From: Pseudomonas tumuqii | Lineage (GTDB): Bacteria; Pseudomonadota; Gammaproteobacteria; Pseudomonadales; Pseudomonadaceae | Assembly: GCF_013184545.1 (NCBI RefSeq) | Contig: NZ_JAAOJA010000009.1 | Span: 124,001-188,000 of the forward strand | DNA length: 64,000 nucleotides | Direction: 5' to 3' | In this document: positions 33,775 to 42,785 of the stretch, piece after piece | How the letters are laid out: each line of letters begins with the position of its first letter | How positions within the stretch are numbered: position 1 is the stretch's first letter | Position numbers and translations under genes: made by a program | The notes under the pieces: model-generated | What the model was told of the DNA's origin: nothing | The model's database searches: none | The model's input: the letters and a program-made list of their open reading frames with translations, nothing else

Positions 33775-33829
33775 GTTTGCCGTGCTTTCATTATTTAAAT
33801 GCTGATAATCATGCGCTGTTAGTTAAAAA

Positions 33830-34100
33830 TTGCGCAAGTGGCGAGTTAATCAGCAATATTCGCAATCTTTCGCTGCGCCTGTGACGGTAATCTTTACCTC
33901 AGTTTCACGGCCCGGACGACACGTCCACCCGGCTCGCCCAACCAGGCGAACCGGCGCCGCCGGCCTTACCAGGCCGTCACGGCACCCGGGTCCGCACTGC
34001 CCAACCAGGCGGGCGACGAAAGCGGCAACAGAATTGCCAGTAGCGGACACTTGCCCCAGGCAAGAAAAGAGGGAGGCCGCCAGGTCTCCCTTTTTTCTGG
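33830..34100 (+). ncRNA. Candidate structured small RNA
   Basis: A 347-bp gene-free gap. On the plus strand an AT-rich stretch is followed by three similar hairpins: TCGCC-CAACCA-GGCGA (33934-33949), CGGCC-TTACCA-GGCCG (33961-33976) and CTGCC-CAACCA-GGCGG (33997-34012, one G-U pair). Each has a 5-bp stem and a 6-nt loop ending ACCA. Additional hairpins are GGACG-ACA-CGTCC (33914-33926) and CTTGCC-CCA-GGCAAG (about 34050-34064). A strong terminator follows at 34065-34096. No good protein frame fits. The promoter is not proven. Confidence 0.45.
34065..34096. terminator. Bidirectional intrinsic terminator
   Basis: AAAAGAGGGAGGCC-GCCA-GGTCTCCCTTTTTT: a GC-rich stem flanked by an A-run on one side and a T-run on the other. 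It can end the VIT-family gene on the minus strand (stop at 34122) and any plus-strand transcript from the candidate RNA. Confidence 0.8.
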
Positions 34101-34121
34101 GCGATGTCCCAAGGTGTCGCA

Positions 34122-34877
34122 TCATTCGATGCCGAAGCCGTAACGCAGCAGATAGCCGGTCAGGTACGCCAGGGCGGCCGCCGCACCGCCGGTGAGCAGG
34201 GTACCCAGGCCGGCGCGCAGAACGGGCTTGGCAAAGACCAGGCTCTTCAACATGCCGATGGAGAAGAACACCGCCGCGGCCAGGGCCGTGCTCAGGAAGA
34301 ATTGGCGCTGGATGCCCAGGCTGGTGAAGAACAACGGCAACAGCGGGATGGCGCCGGCGATCAGGAAGGTCGTGAAGGTCACGGCGGCCGAGCGCCTGGG
34401 GTCCAGTTCGACGGTCTGCAGGCCGTGTTCTTCGATGAGCATGGTTTCAACCCAGAGCTGGCGATCCTGGCTGATGGTGGTGACGATCGCCTCGAGAATG
34501 TCGCCGCTGAAGCCCTTGCGGTAGAACACCTGGCGGATTTCTTCGCGTTCACCGGCGGGCACCCGGTCGATGTGTTCCTCTTCCATGCGCCGGGCCTGTT
34601 CGCGGAACTCGCGCTGGGCCTTGATCGCCTCGTAGTTGCTGACGGCCATGCTGAAACCATCGGCAAACAGGTTGGCGAAGCCCATGATCAATGCGACCGA
34701 GGCGGAAAAACCGGCCCCGACAGCGCCGGCGACGATGGCAAAGGTGGTGACGCAACCGTCTATCCCGCCGAGTACGGCATCGGAGATGGTTTGTGGCTTG
34801 TTCTTGCTGTTCAGGCGCTTTTCGATGGCGGCGGGCTGGTGCTCGCGGTAAAGCGTCTCGAGGCTGGGCTTCTTCAT
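34122..34877 (-). CDS. VIT1/CCC1-family iron/manganese transporter
   Basis: A 251-aa inner-membrane protein. The first helices carry the family pattern (SDAVLGGIDGCVTTFAIVAG, ALIMGFANLFADGFSMAVSNY). A cytosolic metal-binding helical insert rich in Glu follows (REQARRMEEEHIDRVPAGER), then three more membrane segments to the C-terminus. Relatives move Fe2+ or Mn2+ by proton exchange. The ATG at 34877 is preferred; the frame continues upstream without a sensible N-terminus. Confidence 0.88.
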   Translation of the reverse strand: MKKPSLETLYREHQPAAIEKRLNSKNKPQTISDAVLGGIDGCVTTFAIVAGAVGAGFSASVALIMGFANLFADGFSMAVSNYEAIKAQREFREQARRMEEEHIDRVPAGEREEIRQVFYRKGFSGDILEAIVTTISQDRQLWVETMLIEEHGLQTVELDPRRSAAVTFTTFLIAGAIPLLPLFFTSLGIQRQFFLSTALAAAVFFSIGMLKSLVFAKPVLRAGLGTLLTGGAAAALAYLTGYLLRYGFGIE

Positions 34878-35080
34878 GGGGGCGTGTCCACAGAGCTGAT
34901 ACGCCCTCTCAGCATATGCGCGAAATGCGCTTTGCGGTGCGTCTGGCTGCACCTGGCCGCCGCCCGCCTGTCGCCGTGATCGGGTCGCGGCGAAAGCTCA
35001 ACCGAGCCTGTGCACGGTCACCAGCGTGCCCCCGGCAGGGCCGCGCAGCAGGCGGGTTTTTGCCGCAACCGCGACGATCA

Positions 35081-35965
35081 TCAAGAGCTGATCGGGTCGA
35101 GAGGGTCGGCATGCACCAGCACTTCGGCGCGGGTAAATTCGGCGCGAATCGCGAATTCCACCCGTTCGCACAGTTCATGGGCCTGCAGCAGGCTCAGTTC
35201 GCCGGACAGCTCCACGTGCAGCTGGACGAACCAGCGGGTGCCGGACATGCGCGTGCGCAGGTCATGCACGCCGAGCACGCCAGGGATGCCGCAGGCCAGC
35301 AGGTGCATGCGCTCGCTGAGCTCCGGCGCCAGCTCCTTGTCCATCAGCACGGCCGAGGCCTCGCGGGCGATGCTCAGGGCGCTCCAGAGGATATAGAAGG
35401 CGATGCCGATACCGAACAGCGCATCCAGTTGTGGCCAGCCGAAGCTGGCCAGCAGCAGGGCGAGCAGGATGCTGGTGTTGAGCAGCAGGTCGGAGCGGTA
35501 GTGCAGCGAGTCGGCGCGGATCGCGGTGGAACCGGTCTGGCGCACCACATGGCGCTGGAACAGCAGCAGGGCGGCGGTCAGCGCCAGCGACAGCAGCATC
35601 ACCGCCACGCCCAGGGTCGCCGCGCCGATTGGTTGCGGATCGAGCAGGCGATCCACGCCATGCCAGCCGACCACGACCGCACTGATGCCGATGAACAGTG
35701 CCTGGCCAAGCCCGGCCAGGGCCTCGGCCTTGCCGTGTCCGTAGCGATGGTCTTCGTCCGCCGGGCGCAAGGCATAGTGCACGGCGATCAGATTGAGCAG
35801 GGAGGCGGCGCCATCCAGCAGCGAGTCGGTGAGGCCGGCCAGCAGGCTGACCGAGCCGCTCAACCACCAGGCGATGGCTTTGGCCAGGGCCAGGGTCAAG
35901 GCCACGGCCAGCGCCGCAAAGGTGGCCTGGCGCATCAGGCGGGCATGCTGCGGAAGTATGGTCAC
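35081..35965 (-). CDS. Cation diffusion facilitator (FieF/YiiP type)
   Basis: A 294-aa CDF antiporter with six membrane helices. Metal-site residues are DSLLDGAAS in helix 2 and ADSLHYRSD (HxxxD) in helix 5, with the cytosolic-side DEDHRYGHGKAEALAG motif. A C-terminal ferredoxin-like domain has SGTRWFVQLHVEL. It exports Zn2+ or Fe2+ in exchange for protons. The start codon is GTG 35965. With the VIT-family gene 200 bp downstream it forms a metal-homeostasis pair. Confidence 0.92.
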   Translation of the reverse strand: MTILPQHARLMRQATFAALAVALTLALAKAIAWWLSGSVSLLAGLTDSLLDGAASLLNLIAVHYALRPADEDHRYGHGKAEALAGLGQALFIGISAVVVGWHGVDRLLDPQPIGAATLGVAVMLLSLALTAALLLFQRHVVRQTGSTAIRADSLHYRSDLLLNTSILLALLLASFGWPQLDALFGIGIAFYILWSALSIAREASAVLMDKELAPELSERMHLLACGIPGVLGVHDLRTRMSGTRWFVQLHVELSGELSLLQAHELCERVEFAIRAEFTRAEVLVHADPLDPISS

Positions 35966-36029
35966 AGGGTCTTGCTCTCGCTAGCAGGCCTGGCCGAGCG
36001 GGCCAGGCCAGGGTTGTCGCGGGTCAGGC

Positions 36030-36449
36030 TCAAGCGGCCGGACGCAGTCCGTAGGCTGCCAGTTGCTCGGCGCTGGCGCTGCTGTGGATCAGCCTCGGGT
36101 CGTCGAGCGGCAGGCTGTGGCCGGTCTGCTGTTCGATCAGGACTTTGAGGCGGGCGTGGTCGATCTTGCCCTCGGCATCCACGACCTTGCGCAACTCTTG
36201 CGGATCGACCTGGGCGTTTTGCCCGTTCGGCAGATAGATGGCGCCGGTGGCGAAGTCGATGCCGAAGGCGATCAGGCCGGGGATCACGTAAAACAGGATG
36301 CCGACGGCGTTCAGCGCCGCCACCACTGGGTCGATCCGGCCTTCGATCTGGCCGCGCCGCTCGGGGAAGAACAGGGTGCCGCAGGCGCTCAATTGAGTGA
36401 GCAGGGTGACGGCGAGAGCGCCGCCGATAACGCGGTATTGGGTGCGCAT
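36030..36449 (-). CDS. Small lipoprotein with membrane segment
   Basis: A 139-aa predicted lipoprotein (MRTQYRVIGGALAVTLLTQLSACG is its start; lipobox Cys about 23). Residues about 35-75 are hydrophobic and conserved-looking (LFYVIPGLIAFGIDFATGAI), followed by a polar tail. GGAGG lies 6 nt before the ATG at 36449. Similar proteins occur in pseudomonads without assigned function. It is 65 bp from the CDF gene end and likely its own unit. Confidence 0.75.
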   Translation of the reverse strand: MRTQYRVIGGALAVTLLTQLSACGTLFFPERRGQIEGRIDPVVAALNAVGILFYVIPGLIAFGIDFATGAIYLPNGQNAQVDPQELRKVVDAEGKIDHARLKVLIEQQTGHSLPLDDPRLIHSSASAEQLAAYGLRPAA

Positions 36450-36588
36450 GGCATACCTCCAGACAAAAGTGGCGCAACTATAGCAAGCCGGCTGGTGCAA
36501 AACTGCTGCGCATTGATGTGGCTAAGTTAAGACCCGCGGAGCAGGGTGGCGGTTCGCCGCTATAATCGCCGGCCAGATTGGAGCCTTC

Positions 36589-39138
36589 ATGAATTCCTTG
36601 CCTATCGACGTCCTGTTACCCGCGCTGCGCCAAGCCCTGGCCGAGCGCCACGAGGCGGTGCTGGAGGCTCCGCCCGGCGCCGGCAAGACCACCCGCGTGC
36701 CGCTGGCGCTGCTGGACGAACCCTGGCTGGCCGGGCAGCGCATCATCATGCTCGAGCCGCGCCGCCTGGCCGCGCGTGCCGCCGCCGAACGCCTGGCCAG
36801 CGAGCTGGGCGAGGCGGTGGGCGAGACCGTCGGTTATCGCATCCGCCTGGACAGCAGGGTCGGCCCGCGCACCCGCATCGAGGTGGTCACCGAGGGCATC
36901 CTCGCCCGCCGTCTGCAGGACGACCCGGCGCTGGAGGGGGTCGGCCTGGTGATCTTCGACGAATTCCACGAACGCAGCCTGGATGCCGACCTGGCCCTGG
37001 CCCTGTGCCTCAACGGCCGCACCGTGTTTCGCGGTGAGGACTCGGGCGAGCCGGCGCTCAAGGTGCTGCTGATGTCGGCGACCCTGGAAGGCGAGAAGCT
37101 GGCCGCGCTGCTCGACGATGCGCCGGTACTGCGCAGCGAGGGGCGCATGTTCCCGGTGGAACTGCGCTGGGGCGCGCCCTATCAACCCGGCGAGTGGCTC
37201 GAGCCCAGGGTGGTGCAGGCGGTGCTGCAGGCGCTGGCCGACGAGCCGGGCAGTCTGCTGGTGTTTCTCCCTGGGCAGGCGGAGATCCGCCGGGTCAACG
37301 AGCAGTTGGCCGAGGCCCTGGTCGGGCGCAGCGAGATCCTGCTGTGTCCGCTGCATGGCGAGCTGGACCTGAGCGCTCAGCGCGCGGCTATCGAGCCGGC
37401 GCCCGCCGGCAAGCGCAAGGTGGTGCTGGCGACCAATATCGCCGAGACCAGCCTGACTATCGACGGCGTGCGCGTGGTGGTGGACGCGGGCCTGGCGCGG
37501 GTGCCGCGCTTCGACCCGGGCAGCGGCATGACGCGCCTGGACACCCAGCGGATTTCCCGCGCCAGCGCCACCCAGCGCGCCGGTCGTGCCGGGCGCCTGC
37601 AGCCGGGCAGTTGTTATCGCCTGTGGTCGCAACACCAGCACGAGCAACTCGCGGCCTATGCTGCGGCGGAAATCCTCCAGGCCGACCTGGCCGGTCTGGC
37701 CCTGCAGCTGGCGCGCTGGGGCGTGACCCCGGCCGAACTGGCCTGGCTCGACCCGCCACCGGCCGCGGCCTATGCCCAGGCCACGGAGCTGCTGACCCGG
37801 CTCGGCGCGCTGGATCAGCGCGGGGTGCTGACGGCCCACGGTCAGGCCATGGCCGAATTGCCGGCGCACCCGCGCATCGCCCATCTGCTGCTGCGCGGCC
37901 AGGCGCTGGGCCTGGGGGCGCTGGCCTGCGACCTGGCCGCCTTGCTCGGCGAGCGCGATATCCTGCGCGGCGCGGGCGCCGATTTGCACAGCCGCATTGC
38001 CTTGCTCGGCGGCGCGAGCAAGGCTGCGCGTGGCAGCCACCGGAGTGCCGGCCAAGGCGGGGTACAGCGGGCGCGCCAGTTGGCCCGCCAGTTCCAGGGC
38101 TATCTCAAGCGCAGCCCCGCGAGCACTCCTGTGGCCGACCCCGAACATCCGCGCTGGCTCGGCGCCTTGCTGGCATTCGCCTACCCCGACCGGGTGGCCC
38201 GGCAGCGCCGCGCGGGTGGCGCCGAATACCGCCTGGCCAACGGCCGCGCGGCGCTGTTCGCCGAGGCCGATGCGCTGATGAAACATGAATGGCTGGTGCT
38301 GGCCGATCTCGGCAGCCGCCAGGGCCAGCGCGAGGAACGCATCTACCTGGCCGCCGACCTCGATCCGCAGTTGTTCGAGACGGTGCTGGCCGAGCAGGTC
38401 AGCGTGCACGAGGAACTGGACTGGGACGAACGCGAAGGCGTACTGCGCGCCGAACGCCAGCGCAAGGTCGGCGAACTGGTCCTCGAGCGCGAGCCGTTGA
38501 CCGGTCTGGATGAAGCCGCGCGCAGCCGCGCCTTGCTCGGCCTGGTGCGGCGCAAGGGCCTGGAGTTGCTGCCCTGGACCCCGGAGTTGCGTCAGTGGCA
38601 GGCGCGGGTGGCTTTGCTGCGCGCGCTGGATCTGGCCGCCAAGGGCGTCAGCGAGTGGCCGGATGTCAGCGATGCGGCGCTGCTCGCCAGCCTGCAAGAC
38701 TGGCTGCAACCCTACCTGGGCAAGGTCAAGCGCCTCAGCCATTTCGCCAATCTGGATTTGTCCGCTTTGCTCAAGAACCTGTTGCCCTGGCCGCTGCCGC
38801 AGCGCCTCGAGGAACTGGCGCCGCGCAGCCTGCAGGTGCCGTCCGGTTCGCGCATCGGCCTGGATTACAGCGAGCAGCCGCCGGTACTGGCGGTGCGTCT
38901 GCAGGAGCTGTTCGGCCTGGCCGAGACGCCGCGCATCGCCGGCGGCCGGCAAGTGGTCAAGCTGCACCTGCTGTCGCCGGCGCGGCGGCCGGTGCAGGTG
39001 ACCCAGGACCTGGGCAACTTCTGGCGCAGCACCTACGCCGAGGTGAAGAAGGACCTCAAGGGCCGCTACCCCAAGCACTACTGGCCGGACGACCCGCTGA
39101 TCGCCGAGCCCACCGCCCGGGCCAAACCGCGCAAATAA
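36589..39138 (+). CDS. hrpB: ATP-dependent helicase HrpB
   Basis: An 849-aa DExH-box helicase. Motif I is APPGAGKTTRVPL, motif II is DEFH (IFDEFHERSLD), the variant typical of HrpB rather than DEAH, and motif VI lies in QRAGRAGRLQPG. The helicase-associated and HrpB C-terminal domains follow, ending KHYWPDDPLIAEPTARAKPR. HrpB is a putative RNA helicase with unclear cellular role. Length and motif content are complete. Confidence 0.95.
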   Translation: MNSLPIDVLLPALRQALAERHEAVLEAPPGAGKTTRVPLALLDEPWLAGQRIIMLEPRRLAARAAAERLASELGEAVGETVGYRIRLDSRVGPRTRIEVVTEGILARRLQDDPALEGVGLVIFDEFHERSLDADLALALCLNGRTVFRGEDSGEPALKVLLMSATLEGEKLAALLDDAPVLRSEGRMFPVELRWGAPYQPGEWLEPRVVQAVLQALADEPGSLLVFLPGQAEIRRVNEQLAEALVGRSEILLCPLHGELDLSAQRAAIEPAPAGKRKVVLATNIAETSLTIDGVRVVVDAGLARVPRFDPGSGMTRLDTQRISRASATQRAGRAGRLQPGSCYRLWSQHQHEQLAAYAAAEILQADLAGLALQLARWGVTPAELAWLDPPPAAAYAQATELLTRLGALDQRGVLTAHGQAMAELPAHPRIAHLLLRGQALGLGALACDLAALLGERDILRGAGADLHSRIALLGGASKAARGSHRSAGQGGVQRARQLARQFQGYLKRSPASTPVADPEHPRWLGALLAFAYPDRVARQRRAGGAEYRLANGRAALFAEADALMKHEWLVLADLGSRQGQREERIYLAADLDPQLFETVLAEQVSVHEELDWDEREGVLRAERQRKVGELVLEREPLTGLDEAARSRALLGLVRRKGLELLPWTPELRQWQARVALLRALDLAAKGVSEWPDVSDAALLASLQDWLQPYLGKVKRLSHFANLDLSALLKNLLPWPLPQRLEELAPRSLQVPSGSRIGLDYSEQPPVLAVRLQELFGLAETPRIAGGRQVVKLHLLSPARRPVQVTQDLGNFWRSTYAEVKKDLKGRYPKHYWPDDPLIAEPTARAKPRK

Positions 39139-39155
39139 CGAGTAAAGACAGGTTG

Positions 39156-39902
39156 CTAGGGCAGGCGCAGATCCTCGCCGGCTGCCTGCAGTTCCTGGTA
39201 GGCACGATCCAGCGCATCGCGCAGGGCTTCGGCGTCGGGAGCGTGGCGCGAGACGATCAGCTTCAAGGGCACGCGTTGCAGCTGTACATAGGGTAGCTCG
39301 CTCATGCCCAGGCGCCGTCGGGACTGCTCCACTGGGAGATGGTAGTCCAGCAGAAAGTCGCCGCGGCGACGCTGGAGCATTTCCAGGGCGGCGCTGTGGG
39401 TGGTGGTGCGGTGTTGGCGGATCGCCAGGGCCGGGTCGTTGAGCAGTGCATTGGTCTGCGGCCAATAGCTGTAGCCGTTGATCATGATGACTCCGCGGCC
39501 TTGCAGGTCGTCGGGAATGCGTGGCAGCAGGGTGTCGCGGCGGAAATACAGGTTGAGGACGATTTCCCCCAGCTGCGTGCGGGTTTCCAGGGTATGTCCG
39601 CTCAGCTCCGCTTTGCCGGGCGCACCGGGCCAGACCTGCACACTGCCATCGCGCAGGCTGTTGTACAGGCGCGCGCTCGGGTAGGAGCGCAACTCGGCCT
39701 GGTAGCCGGCGTGCTCCAGCAGCCGCTTGGTCAGGTGCAGGATCGCGCCTTGCGGGCGGCCCTGGCTGTCGCTGTAGGAATAGGGTGGGAACTCATAAAA
39801 GCCGACCTGAATCGGCGAAGCCGGGCCGTCGCTGGCGCTGTGAGCCGGACTCGCGCTGCCCCAGAGGACAGCGACAAGGGCGAGGCAGAATATTCTGGGC
39901 AT
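39156..39902 (-). CDS. Periplasmic solute-binding protein (family 3-like)
   Basis: A 248-aa protein with a signal peptide (MPRIFCLALVAVLWGSASPAHS) and a family-3 extracellular solute-binding fold (VGFYEFPPYSYSDSQGRPQG at the ligand pocket start, later GDFLLDYHLPVEQSRRRLG). The canonical arginine and aspartate for amino-acid binding are not obvious, and no ABC transporter genes are adjacent. It is therefore likely an orphan binding protein. It converges with hrpB, 17 bp apart. The following 325 bp to 40227 hold no supported gene. Confidence 0.82.
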   Translation of the reverse strand: MPRIFCLALVAVLWGSASPAHSASDGPASPIQVGFYEFPPYSYSDSQGRPQGAILHLTKRLLEHAGYQAELRSYPSARLYNSLRDGSVQVWPGAPGKAELSGHTLETRTQLGEIVLNLYFRRDTLLPRIPDDLQGRGVIMINGYSYWPQTNALLNDPALAIRQHRTTTHSAALEMLQRRRGDFLLDYHLPVEQSRRRLGMSELPYVQLQRVPLKLIVSRHAPDAEALRDALDRAYQELQAAGEDLRLP

Positions 39903-40227
39903 TGATCAGGGCTGCGGCGCTTGGCCGTCTTGTCGTTATAAAACAATCACCTGTACGAGCATGACGATGCGCGGCAGCGGTTGTCCAGCGGCATCTATAG
40001 TCAGCCTAGTCGAGCGTTGCTGGCAGCGGGCGCCCTAACCACGAAAAGCATCGCCAATGGCAAGGCTGGCAGCCTGTCGGACTCGGGGTACACAGGACGC
40101 AGGGCCAGCCCAGGGAGTGCATGGACTATGCTGAAAAAAACCGAGAGGCTGGCGTGCAACGGGTGGGTGAGGCTGTGTGCCGCCGACTTTGCTGGTGTGG
40201 ATTGGTATGGTGAAGTGAGGAGCTAGC

Positions 40228-40467
40228 ATGACCGAGCCGCTGATTGCCCAACGAGGCCCCTTTGCGGTCGAGGTGTCGGCCGGAAAAAACTATTTCTGGT
40301 GCCGTTGCGGGCGTAGCGCCAGCCAGCCGTTTTGCGATGGCAGCCATAAGGGCACTGATATCACGCCGCTGAAGTATCATGCCGAACAGAGCGACACCCT
40401 GTATTTTTGCGGTTGCAAGCATACCCAGACGCCGCCCTGTTGCGACGGTAGCCATAACAAGCTGTAG
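40228..40467 (+). CDS. Dual-CDGSH iron-sulfur protein
   Basis: A 79-aa protein with two complete CDGSH motifs, CRCGRSASQPFCDGSH (about 25-40) and CGCKHTQTPPCCDGSH (about 61-76), each predicted to bind one [2Fe-2S] cluster through three Cys and one His. This is the tandem arrangement of CISD3/MiNT-like proteins. Such proteins handle redox or cluster transfer. GAGGAG-like bases precede the ATG. It lies 31 bp upstream of the SDR gene, so an operon is likely. Confidence 0.92.
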   Translation: MTEPLIAQRGPFAVEVSAGKNYFWCRCGRSASQPFCDGSHKGTDITPLKYHAEQSDTLYFCGCKHTQTPPCCDGSHNKL

Positions 40468-40498
40468 TTCAAGCAGCCAGCACAGCCGGGGGCAAACC

Positions 40499-41344
40499 AT
40501 GTATCGCAAGGTCTTCGCCAGTAAAGTATTCGATCGCAAGGTGGTGTTGATCAGCGGCGGCTGCGCCGGTATCGGCCGCGCCCTGGCCGTGCGCCTGGCT
40601 CAGGCCGGCGCGCGCCTGGTGATTCTGGATCTGCAGCAGCAGGCGCTGGACAGTCTGGTGCAACACCTGGCCGATCATCACAACGCCGAGGCGCTGGGGC
40701 TGGTCTGCGATGTCGCCGATGCCGAGGCGGTGCAGCGCGCCGTCGCCCTGGCCGTCGAGCGCTTCGGCGGGGTCGACGTGCTGGTCAACAATGCCGGGAT
40801 CACCCATCGCAGCAGCTTCGCCGACACCGAGCTGGCGGTGTTCCAGCGGGTCATGGCGGTCAACTACTTCGGCGCCCTGCATTGCACCAAGGCGGCGCTA
40901 CCCAGCCTGTTGGCCCGCGGTGGGCAGATCATCGTGCTCAGTTCGTTGTCCGGTTTCTCCCCGTTGCTTTACCGCAGCGCCTACAACGCCAGCAAGCATG
41001 CCCTGCATGGCCTGTTCGAAACCCTGCGCTACGAGCTGAAGGACAGCGGGGTCGGCGTGATGCTGGTCTGCCCCGGCTTTACCGCCACCGACCTGCGCAA
41101 GAACGCCCTGGTCGGTGACGGCTCGGTGGCCCCGCAGCCGCCGCTGGCGATGGGCAAGGTGGCCTCGCCGCAGGACGTCGCCGAAGCCATCTACCTGGCG
41201 GCGCTCAAGCGCAAGCGGCTGTTGATCCTGTCCAACGTCGACTGGCGCGCGCGCATCCTGGCGCGCTTCTTCCCGCGCCTGTTCGAGCGGGTGCTGCTGC
41301 CGCGTCTGTCCGGCATGAAGCCGCAACGCCCGCGCCGCGCTTGA
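40499..41344 (+). CDS. Short-chain dehydrogenase/reductase
   Basis: A 281-aa classical SDR. The nucleotide motif is SGGCAGIGRALA, the structural motif VNNAGITH, the catalytic Ser lies in VLSSLSG and YNASK provides Tyr and Lys. The first 12 residues precede the fold and the C-terminus is basic (RLSGMKPQRPRRA). The acidic residue after strand 2 (LVILDLQQQ) favours NAD(H). The start is ATG 40499; the frame from 40379 overlaps the CDGSH gene. Confidence 0.92.
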   Translation: MYRKVFASKVFDRKVVLISGGCAGIGRALAVRLAQAGARLVILDLQQQALDSLVQHLADHHNAEALGLVCDVADAEAVQRAVALAVERFGGVDVLVNNAGITHRSSFADTELAVFQRVMAVNYFGALHCTKAALPSLLARGGQIIVLSSLSGFSPLLYRSAYNASKHALHGLFETLRYELKDSGVGVMLVCPGFTATDLRKNALVGDGSVAPQPPLAMGKVASPQDVAEAIYLAALKRKRLLILSNVDWRARILARFFPRLFERVLLPRLSGMKPQRPRRA

Positions 41345-41492
41345 ACGGCGGTCCGGGCGGCGATCGGAGCGCAGCGATAACCCGCCAGCTTTTGTGCCGC
41401 GCCGCCGAACCACGGTGCACTGCCTGCGGCGAGCGACACCCTGATTGGTCGGAGCCCAGAGCGTTTGCAGGTGGCCGCAATTGGCGGGGTTC

Positions 41493-41927
41493 TCAGTCTT
41501 CGGCCGGCGCGATATACAGCTCATAGACCTGTTCCAGATCCCAGTACGTCGCTTCGATCTTGTGCCCGTCGAGGTCGCGGACGAAGCAGCCGTAATAGGG
41601 TTCGCCGTATTCGGCACGCGGACCGGGCTCGCCTTCGCCGACTGCGCCGGCGTCCAGGGCGGCCTGGTAGAAGGCATGCACGGCGGCCTTGTCTGGCGCG
41701 ACAAAGCCGAAGTGAGTGCCGTTGCCGACAGTCGCCGGCTGACCATCGATGGGCGTCTGCACCCAGAACTCCGGGTATTCGCGGCCGTAGGCCACCGCCC
41801 CTGGGTGGGCGAGAATGCGTTTGCAGCCAAGGGATGGCAGTACCCGGTCGTAGAAGGCTACGGCCTGGTCGAACTGGTTGGTGCCGAGCGATACATGCGA
41901 CAGGCAGCTGGGGTTGGTGTCGGCCAT
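41493..41927 (-). CDS. VOC-family (glyoxalase-like) protein
   Basis: A 144-aa protein of one vicinal-oxygen-chelate unit: LSHVSLGTNQFDQAVAFYD at the N-terminus, THFGFVAPDKAAVHAFYQAA, and CFVRDLDGHKIEATY near the C-terminus. His and Glu metal-ligand candidates are present. The substrate is unknown; relatives include glyoxalase I, dioxygenases and resistance proteins. A 148-bp gap separates it from the converging SDR gene. Confidence 0.88.
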   Translation of the reverse strand: MADTNPSCLSHVSLGTNQFDQAVAFYDRVLPSLGCKRILAHPGAVAYGREYPEFWVQTPIDGQPATVGNGTHFGFVAPDKAAVHAFYQAALDAGAVGEGEPGPRAEYGEPYYGCFVRDLDGHKIEATYWDLEQVYELYIAPAED

Positions 41928-41970
41928 GGGGGGCTCCTTGGAGATTGACCCCTAACAGCCTAGCCCGAAT

Positions 41971-42633
41971 TTATTCCTCTGCCGGCAGGCTGCCGCGCAA
42001 CATGAACAGGCGAAACAGCACCACGCTGGCGAACAGCTGGAGAAAGCCGTTGGCGCTGTCGAGCAGCAGACTGAGCAGCACGTCCGCTTGCGCGCCCTCG
42101 GCCGGTTGGCTGGCCCAGGACAGCAGCCACAACGGCAGCATGACGCACAGCACGCAGGTCAGAATCTGCCAGAAGTAGCCGCTGGTCAGTTCGAAACTCT
42201 CATGCAGGGCTTTTATCGGGCTCAGCCCACGCAGCACCAGCAGGTACTCGGCGAATGCCAGCTTGATCATGAGCCACAGGCCCGGCAGCACGAACAGCGA
42301 GGCGCCGAGCATGATCGCCAGGGTGCTCAGGCCCGCCAGCAGGGCAAAGCCCGGCCACAGGCGCAGGCTGGCGGCGAGCAGGTCGCGGTTGGCCGGCGCC
42401 TCGCCGCGGCTGCGCGCATCGAGGAACAGGATCAGCGCTCCGGTGTACAGCGGATAGAACAGCAGGCCGACCAGAATGCCGTAAGCCGCCGCCGTTTCGA
42501 CCCCGACCCGAGCGCTGACGACCTGCTGCACCAGCGCTTCGAGCACCACCAGGGGCAAGCACAGGCGGGCGATCGCCGCCAGATTGTGGCTGAAGAAAAA
42601 CCAGGCATCGCGCAGGACGTGAAAGGCATTCAT
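41971..42633 (-). CDS. YciC-like polytopic membrane protein
   Basis: A 220-aa inner-membrane protein with about six helices (AYGILVGLLFYPLYTGALIL, SLFVLPGLWLMIKLAFAEY, ILTCVLCVMLPLWLLSWAS). It resembles the UPF0259/YciC family, of unknown function. The start MNAFHVLRDAWFFFSHNL is amphipathic, common for the family. Confidence 0.78.
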   Translation of the reverse strand: MNAFHVLRDAWFFFSHNLAAIARLCLPLVVLEALVQQVVSARVGVETAAAYGILVGLLFYPLYTGALILFLDARSRGEAPANRDLLAASLRLWPGFALLAGLSTLAIMLGASLFVLPGLWLMIKLAFAEYLLVLRGLSPIKALHESFELTSGYFWQILTCVLCVMLPLWLLSWASQPAEGAQADVLLSLLLDSANGFLQLFASVVLFRLFMLRGSLPAEE

Positions 42634-42785
42634 GGGCAGGGATCGCGGTCGAGTGAGCAGGGCGCCACTCTAGCCGATCGTGGCATGCGCTCCAAATTCA
42701 GCGCGCACCGGTTGCGCAGGCGGGCAAGCGAACCGGGTGGATCTGGCATACTGGCCGGCGTTTGTTACCGCCAAGAGGATTACCG

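Noticed and set aside
33850..34125. 91-codon minus-strand frame in the Lrp-VIT gap
   Set aside because: It crosses a strong terminator and three hairpins and has no plausible protein features.
39981..40226. 81-codon frame before the CDGSH gene
   Set aside because: No family resemblance, no clear ribosome-binding site and unusual composition; the gap is left without a gene.
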